Source: Lineus longissimus
Taxonomy: Eukaryota; Nemertea; Pilidiophora; Heteronemertea; Lineidae
Direction of reading: 5' to 3'
Assembly (NCBI RefSeq): GCF_910592395.1
Contig: NC_088311.1
Location: 22,354,646-22,418,645, forward strand
Length of the DNA stretch: 64,000 bases
Shown here: piece after piece, positions 12,601 to 21,600 of the stretch
Numbering within the stretch: the first letter of the stretch is position 1
Layout: each line of letters starts with the position of its first letter
Position numbers and translations under genes: made by a program
Notes under the pieces: model-generated
What the model saw: the letters and a program-made list of their open reading frames with translations, nothing else
Databases searched by the model: none
Told to the model about the DNA's origin: nothing

Positions 12601-15600
12601 AACAATGCTCATTCCTCTTGACTAGACTCGCTCATTATTTTAACCGATACTAACCAATGTTCACGTATTGACTTAGATTATCTAACTTTAATGTTTAATT
12701 TTGCTACAAAGTACAAGTCTACTTGTATATTTCTGACGACAGTGTTTTCGTGCATGTGCATGCTTGTCACAAACTCTTCAACGTTTCAGAAATTTTCTGG
12801 TTAACTTTAATAATGTCTGCTGCCTCTTGAAAAATATACATTCAGAGGTAATGGGGACGGGGAGTGCAGAAAACTAACTCCTGATGAAAGAATGGCCTTT
12901 CGGAGAGGTAAATCTACCTCATTTTGACGAGATATGCTGTCAGCACATTTTTTTCAATGAAGTTAAGTTTTATTGAAAACTTTCAATTTTAAAAAGAGAG
13001 TTTTGTTAATTTTGTGTTTCTTCATCTTGTCTAGGTACAGAGCACCCGAAGTTCTCCTCCGATCAACGAGTTACAACTCACCGATTGATCTGTGGGCATT
13101 GGGAGCAATCATGGCTGAGTTGTATACGTTACGTCCCCTCTTTCCTGGAAGTAGTGAAATCGATGAGATATTCAAGATATGTAGCATTCTGGGTACTCCA
13201 AGTCGGGTGAGTGGGATCTGAAATTCAATTTTGTTCTTTTCAAAGTTTCTATTTTAGTCGTGTCAATTCATGACGTCAGTGGTGCCAGTGCAACACATAA
13301 GATCAAATACTTGAGCATGTGCTCCAGAATTGCACAATCAGGGACCCAGAGAGACTGGTCACATAACCTTTGTGGCTGCTATGAAACTGAAAGAATAAAG
13401 ATGGCCTAAATTGAGCACAGAAGAAAAAGAAAAAGTAACACTAAAAACTCTGGATTTCAGTTCAGGTTTAATCAACATTTTCTAAAGTCAATTTCATTTT
13501 GCAGGCCGATTGGAATGAAGGTCACCAATTAGCTGCTGCGATGAACTTCAAGTGGCCCCAATGTGTTGCAACGAATCTTAAGTCAATTATACCGAATGCT
13601 AGTAACGATGGTATACAATACTTGAAGGACTCCATGGCGTGGGATCCCAAGAAGAGGCCCACTGCAGCGCAGGTAGGTGGAGTGTTGCTTGGTGAGGGAG
13701 TGAACCCCCCTGTCAGGATAGGCCTATATAGAGGGTCAAATGCATTCTCAGATGTTCTCAGGATAGAGGTGTGAAAGTCTTGGGTGAAGTCCCCAAGAGT
13801 ATTCAGGAAAACTGTTCTTGTATCATGTCACTGGAGATCACGAGGGCAAGTAAAATAAAAACTTGTTTCTCAATCCTGCCCACCCTGATTTTGAATGTCG
13901 CCCCAAAAAGATTTATTTCTTTACATCTTGCCACCACATAACGATTCTTTGTGCTTATTGTCAAACTGGCTCAAATAAGTCTCAAAATACTTCCTACAAA
14001 AAAGTGGATGGAGTATTTTTAGAACCCGGTTCTTATCTGAGTCTAATCTGATAAACTGTTCAAACCTTGGTTTCAATTCTCCCAGGGGAGAATTAAATGA
14101 ATGGTCTACAATTATCTTAATCCGCTTTTCAACAAGGTATTATTGGTGGTTGTATGCCTACATGTTGGAGTGTCTACATGTAGGCACAACAGTGATTCTT
14201 CTTTCTTGTTTTGAAAACCTTCCAATTGTAACACTTTAAGATTTCTTAAGCTTAGCTTATCTCTACACTGTATAAGTAAGTACTGGGTGATTATGAGATT
14301 TTGAAAAAAGGAATGAGAGATGAGATAATTTTATAAGAACTTGAAATACAAGAGATGTATCAATGTCACTGTTAAGGGAAGTCAGGTGACTGGTAGAGAT
14401 AGAGGTTCCTGCGAAAAATACCGTAGAATCTCTCCTTGGGACTGACAAGTGCTGTCCTCGATAGAAAGGTGTTCTGATTACAGTGGTTTAATTGAATAGA
14501 AATGACCAATTCAGAAAGAAAACAAATGTCCCTGATAGAGTGGGTGTACTGCTTACAGTAGTGTCGGCTAAGTTTGTTCCATTAGTGAATATTGAAAAAA
14601 TCTTCCGATTCATCTTTCCAGTCCTTGAAATATCCCTTCTTCCAAGTTGGCCAGGGCCTGTTTCCGTCCCAACCACAGCGACCTCAACAACAACAACAAC
14701 AACAACAACAGCAACAACAACAGCAGCAGCAAAAGCAGCAGCAGCAGCAACATCAAGCACAGTCCATGACGCAACGACAACCACTGACACAGAAAGCACC
14801 GGTGATTCCGATTGATTCGTCACCGGCTCGAGCATCACCAGTTGTCGCAAAGGAACCGGTGCAACCTCAACGACAGGCGCATAATCTGGAGAACAAGAAT
14901 CCTCTCTTGCCGTCAATACAGAGTAAACAGACGGGCGCAAATAAACAGCAGACGGTAAGATGGCTTTGCAAACAAACAACAACAAGATACGTGTTTAGGA
15001 GCAAAAAAGTGCAATTGCTGTTACACACAATAGAAATGAAAAATGCCGTGTGATGAACAAAAGAAATTGACCTGTCTTAACTCCCTGAACCAAGGAAAAA
15101 TCACTAATCTTAATATTTTGACACGTATAAAACATCTTTCAGGATTCGTATGGGTACCCAGTGGCGGGCAAGAAGTCCGCTCCAAGAAAACGATGGGGGG
15201 CATCCGAGAGCTGGGACGATTGGGACGACTTCGATGCCAATCAATCGATGAACAAATCAAAGAGGAATGCAGCAGTGGCGAAAAAGAAAGATGAAGATGA
15301 TATCTTTGCTGGGTGAGTTTGTGTTTTTTGGCGGAGGTGTGTGTCGACGAATCACTTGATTAGTGTTGATGTTCCCTTCAGGTTTCTGTACCCACTATCT
15401 CCCATTTCTGATCAATAACATTTGTATTTTTCTTCTTAGTCTTGATCTGGTTCGAAAGTTCTATTGATCCTCTCAATTCACATCTGGTTGTGAAAAGAGG
15501 CAAGGAATAGAATGTCTTGCCGATCGTAAGGACAAGTATTATGGGTTGTTGTTTCCAATTGGGATGTTAAAAAGTGTGTTTCTGTGCTAGCCGTCTAAAG

Positions 15601-18600
15601 CTTTCTGTTTTGACATCATTGAGTTATTCGTGAGATCGTTTGGTTGGGAGGGGGGAGGGGAGGAGGGGCAGTGAATACGCGCCATATTAAACATTCAACT
15701 TCCATTATTGCCAATTGTAGACGATCAGCAAGGAGACTGTCGTTTGATTGGTAAGGTGTTCCTATTGTTTCCTATATTTGTGTGTTTGGAATTTGCTTTT
15801 TGGTGGGTCAGGTTGGGCCATGTTAAACCTGTCGTATGAGCGTAAAGGTGGCTGGTCAGATGTCTTGGTAGAAGCTTCGAATTTAGGGGCATTTGTGCTT
15901 TCCAGTTAAGTGTGATTAGTAGGAATTGACAAAAACTAGGATGTAGTATGTGCATTTCTCCTCAGTTTGTGCTTCTCTAATCTGCTTCATAGCATTGAGT
16001 CAGATCGGGTTGACCATGTTGTATCGGTGCACATGCATGGGTAGTAGGCAAGGAGGATGCCCGTAGTGCACAGCAGTGGATTTCATTTCAGGGTAAAAAA
16101 CAGTTTTTTGGGGTAAACACGATTCATCATCATCAACATTGACTTGTTTTCATCAGAAACTTCAAAAAATCTTCTTCTCTGATTAAGCTAATCATCTTTT
16201 ACACTAATTCTTTATTCTCATTATTATTTCAAGTAACCATAACCACGGAAACTTTCTCCCCAACCCCTGTGTATAACATTTAGTTTGTCTGTCTTTTCTG
16301 TGTGTCTAACTGTATGGTAACCTTCCATTTCAAGCTTTAACAAGCCAAAGAGACACTCCATCACCAAGAAAGATGAAGATGACATCTGGGGGTAAGATTT
16401 GTTACTGTTTCATCCCAAAATGTGCTATCAACACTAACATCTGCATTATTGATAGGATATTTCCATTACCGGTAGTCAATAACTGGTGTGGCCTGTTGTT
16501 GATAAAACTGTTTTGCTTACTGTTAAAGTAAGTTTTTGCACATAGAATTAGAAATGTCGTATTGGCAGAAACTCGGCTCCCATAGGCAGCACTGACTATC
16601 AAGTAGGGTAAAACGATGACTGCAATGTCGTCTTTGAAGATCTCATTCAGGATCACACCGTCATTTGAGGTCAGCATGACCTAACATCGCTGATGGCTCT
16701 TTTCTGGGACCAAAATTCATTCAGTTTATCAATCAAAAAGCATGCTCTAAATTGATTTTGCTGTGAGAGATGTAAGTATTTACTCTCTGTGACACTGACA
16801 GTGATTGAAAATTTGATAATGTATCAACATTTTTTGATATTTCTGTCATTGAAGCTGGACACATTTTGAAAACTGACTGGAAATTAATGTTGACTTTATC
16901 TGAAACGTTGTCATACCCTAGTTGATAGAAGATTTGCCAGCATAACAAAAGAGCTATTTATGCTTGTACCAAAGTGTGTGCTTTCTTTTCCAAAAGTTTT
17001 AGCCAAAAGCCTCGGAATCAGAATAAGGTACCTGCTGATTATCATTTCCCTGGGTAAGATCATGTTCATTGTATAAAGCATGTTCGGCATGACGCTTGTT
17101 GTAAATTCATCTTTGCTCACATCTGCATTTTATCAATGCTTGCATCTATGTTATATCTACCCTCGCATCTTCACCGCCACGAATCTTCTTGATAATTTTA
17201 TTGCTCAGGGTCAAGCCCACCATTGCTCAGGGTCAAGCCCACCAATTCTCCAGGAAGTTTTTCTTACTGCACACGGACCCAATATCCCTGTCTTTCTGAG
17301 TTGTACCTCTCCCCTGCTTTTAGATTACATTGTCATTTCTTTTTATTTTTGTTGTATGTTCAGTTACTCTTATTCATACAAAATGCCACAAACGTGAGTC
17401 AAAAAATATCTTATGCCCAGTTTGTTAACTAATATTAAACTGTGCAAAATCAATCTTTGCCTCTATCGGAGTAACAGTTGCATATGTTGCGGTCCATTTC
17501 TGTAACCTAAATGGTCTGTGTGTTGACCCTTTATATTTCAAGATGTGCTAAAAGAAGGAAGCAGAGAAACATGTTAACATATATTGGCCTAACTGCAAAA
17601 TAGCCGGGACAGTAGTAGCTCTGTACATTATGTACACTCTGTCCCTCTGTTCATTATGTACCGGGTACACATTCCTATCATTTGGCACAGAGTGTCCCGG
17701 GTATTCTGCAGTTGCTCCGCGTTATTTGGGGCAATGATGCCATGCACGGTGTCATGAAACTGGTTCTTTGTCATATCAATTTTCATGCATCATAATGACG
17801 CACTGGACAGAGATATCAGTCCACTGTTGCAAACAGTACGTTGCTTTTGGTTTAGCTAGTTTGTGCAGTTCCAAGTTGTTGTAAATGTACAATGTAATTA
17901 TGTAGCGGTAACAATTGGATTTCTGTTTTAAATGGAAATAAATATATGTATGGAATTATCAACTCAACTACTCTTTTATCATCAAATAAAAATCCTGCAT
18001 GGAGTGTTTATTTCACTCTTCTTTCCTAATCTTAAGAGTGTTTTGGTTGATAAATGTTTGACAAAAGTAACGAGTAATCATCATCGATTTGACAACTTTT
18101 AAACATTAACTGTTTTCTTACAGCGTCTGCCCGTCCTGGCACAGACCTGTTGGGACCTTCCCAGGTTACGCCAGGACAAGCTACGATCATGTTATCCCTA
18201 AATTCTTGGCTAGGTAACAACTTGGATCAATTGATACTGTTATTTTATGCCAACATTTTATCAAATTTTTCTTATGAAAATTTTGCCATTTTCTAAAGGT
18301 TAGCTTTTGTTATTTCAGAGAAATTATTTTTCCCTTGTGTTTAGTGCCTCGGGGAGTTTGAAGGGGGAGGGACATAGTCTAGATTGTAGGAGATCAGTAG
18401 TTATGAGAGGGATGTCCACGACACAAACACACTCATTTGATTATGCAGACATTTAATAGCAAGCTTATGTTTTGAGATTTAGCATTTCTGGATGTCGTGA
18501 TGACGCACCTGGTTGCAGAAAGAGACAATGTAGTGCATATGGCTCATCTAGCGTAAGGTCGTCCTTTGCTGTGCGGCTGCCTGTTGACCTGAAAATGTTT

Positions 18601-21600
18601 CAAATGTATATCAAAATTCCTACATTTAGGTTCTGAAGAAAAGCAAAATCAAAATATAAACCATAAGCTTGCAAAAACCTTACGTTGTTTTCAAATATTT
18701 TCAAATATTTTCAAATATTTTCATCTTTCTTCATGTATTGTATGGTCATTTTCATACTTTTATAAAATAATTGCCACCGTGACCGTTTGAACTTTTGCGT
18801 CATATGTATTATTTCTAGCAGTGACAACCGAATGTCATATCAATTGTCTTTAATGAAAGTTATATAAATCACGAAAGTAGCACTAATAGGGCGAGACATT
18901 ATCTAGAACTCCAGGACCAGCCATAACAGAGAGTGTCCTCCTGACCATTGTGAGTTCATGAAATGATTCATAATTCATAACACTTCTGATATTTTGTTTT
19001 CAAGCTATAATAAGCCAAAGCGGCCGTCAATAACCAAAATAGGGAACGATGACGACGATGATATATGGGGGTAAGGTGGACGCTTCACCTAAATTTACAT
19101 CGCTTATCTCGCAAGATAGCTTAACCTCACTTCTATTTTTGCTTTTGCCTCTCATACTATTTGTGGTATGCACATAAAGCTTACATATCAGTCAGAACTT
19201 TACTGCACGTGATATTTTGCTATGTCGGGGGTGATCAACAAATTCTGTTTTATTTGTGCTTAGGGCCATGCTGGTGCTGGATATTCACATGTAAGGTGGT
19301 AGCTTAACCAAAATTTACTTCGCTTACCCACATTATTATAGCTCTACCTCTCTTGTTTCGAAATTCCTGAAGTCCTTTAAAATTGCCTAAGCCCGCTAGC
19401 TTCATGCAGTCATATACTTAATACCCAGCTTTGCTGTTCAACTTTGTGGCCAGACACTGGATGGTTGCATGATGTACATAAAGGTGGATGCCTCATCAAC
19501 ACTTACATTGCTTACCCTGCCGTATCGTATCTTTAGTTTTTGCTATAATTCTAGCATTATTAGCCAGGAAACCCTCGAGATTGTTTTGATCATAATACAT
19601 CTTTTAGTTTACTTAATTGGTCTGGCTTTGCTTTGCAGCTGACAATGCTTCATGTTGTACATTTTGTACTATTTCACCTCAGTAACCAGGACACCTATCT
19701 TTTTGTCAGTCCCAGGGATATCCTTGGTGGAGATCAAGGTGCTACTGTGATGTTGACCTGTGAATAGAAAGACCATGTCATGACCGTGTCATCTTTCTGT
19801 TTTCTCTAGGTTTGCTAACGAGAAGAAATCGTCCACGAAGAATCAGCCAGGTCGGGTGAATTCTGGTCGGTCATCTGGGAACTCCTCCGCTAAAGCACAC
19901 TATATGAACAAGGCTCGTTATCTCCCAGGTAGGTAGAGGGGCTGATGAAGCCATTTCGATTGTGAGGTGAGGGAGGGGGCTTCTCGACATAGGTCAGGTC
20001 TCGTGGGTGTTGGACTCATTATGAGTGCCACAGCAAACGTAAGAACCCATCCTAAAGAAAATATGCCATCAAAAAAGTTGGGGATTTCACGCTTACAGAC
20101 AATTGAGAAAAAATCGAATTGAAAGGACTGTTGAAAGGATTGACACAGATGCTTAATCAAGAGCACTGAACCATAAAGTTGCAATTTTTCATTTCCACGA
20201 AATAGCAAATAATTCCAAATTAACAGAATTTGCTTTAATCTATTCCCAATTGTTGTCGTCTTGCAGGTATCAATGCACGGGGTAGTGGCCACAAGGATAA
20301 CTCACCTAACTCGTGGGGTTCACCCATGGGCAAGCAGACGGGCATAGGAGGCATATCGTCATATCGGGGTAACAACCAAGGTATGTGGTGGCACCTAGTG
20401 GCAGTATGGGTCAACAAGAGCTGATAGGCATCTGAAGGACTAGTTCAAAATTTCCAAACGAGTCACAAAACCTGTCTTACAATTGCAATGAAATTACTAA
20501 TCAATCTTAACAGACAAAAATATCAGCTCTGATGACCCTGGTGACTATTCTGTTGTATTTTGTGCCTCTTGTGCAATATCTGTTATAGGTGTGTACTGTT
20601 CTTGAATCTGTTGTTGACACCTGCTCATACTGATCCTGCTTAAAGTAACAGTCACTGTCACATCTGCACATTGTACAGAAGACCAAATCTATAACTGAGC
20701 AATGATTGTATCATTAGATCAGTAATCTTCTCACCATTTTGTGTTCACGTTTTGACTCTGTTTTTCCTCGAACTGAGAAAAATAAAAGAGTTTGCAGTTG
20801 CTCTGTAATCACTGATATTGTATGTGAAACATGTTCACCTGTTTCTTTTATCTTTTTTTTTTTTTTGTTGTATTTTGTTTTGTTTGGTTTTTTGTAGGTG
20901 TCTCAAATTACGGTCAGAGTTCAAACGCTGGTTATGTCCCCTCCTTCCTTAGTAATGCCAACACTAATAAGACTACTTCAAGTAAGTATGGTCAGCATAC
21001 AAATGTATGATCTTAAAAGTGCTTTGAATACCCCCTGAATTGTCCTGAAAGTATATCATCATTTCTTGGTTATTGTGTTCACATTCTGTCGTTCTTTCAC
21101 GCACATTGTTTTTGATGTCCAAATTTCATGAATCAGCATTGTCGACTGCCATAGTTTATCATTTCGAAGCTAAGGTGCGCTAAACCAAGAGGGATGTTTT
21201 ATGAAAGGGATGTTTCCTTGTTGCAGATTACAACCCGGGCAGTTGGAAGCGCGCGCAGCCGGCGCCCATGTCATTGAACAAGAACTCCGCCAACGTGAGC
21301 AAGCCCATCGGCGCATCGACACAGGTGGCTGGACGCACAGACTGGGCTGCCAAGTAAGTACTTCTGCTCAGTGCTGAGTGCCGGTTCCATAACTCAATGA
21401 GGATACAAATTGAATGGTGGTATTCTCAGTCCATTGGGGAATAGGAAGTGAAATATATGCCATTCTACTTTGGACGAATGGGGGAAAGTCGTGGTCTTCA
21501 TTTTAATCACTGTAGCCTCAGAAACCCTTAATCAAATGAGACTATGCAGAATTCATTCTCATCTTTCGAGAGCCTGATTTAATCAATTTTGATGACTGAT

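Noticed and set aside
14488-14985. 165-codon - strand ORF with alanine/valine-rich centre
   Set aside because: It is the antisense shadow of the CAA/CAG tract and the glutamine-rich kinase exon 14622-14954; no signature of its own.
15440-15465. Possible alternative terminal exon after cttcttag (GLDLVRKFY then stop)
   Set aside because: In frame with exon 15143-15312 but only a few codons, no donor, no nearby polyadenylation signal; nothing supports its use.
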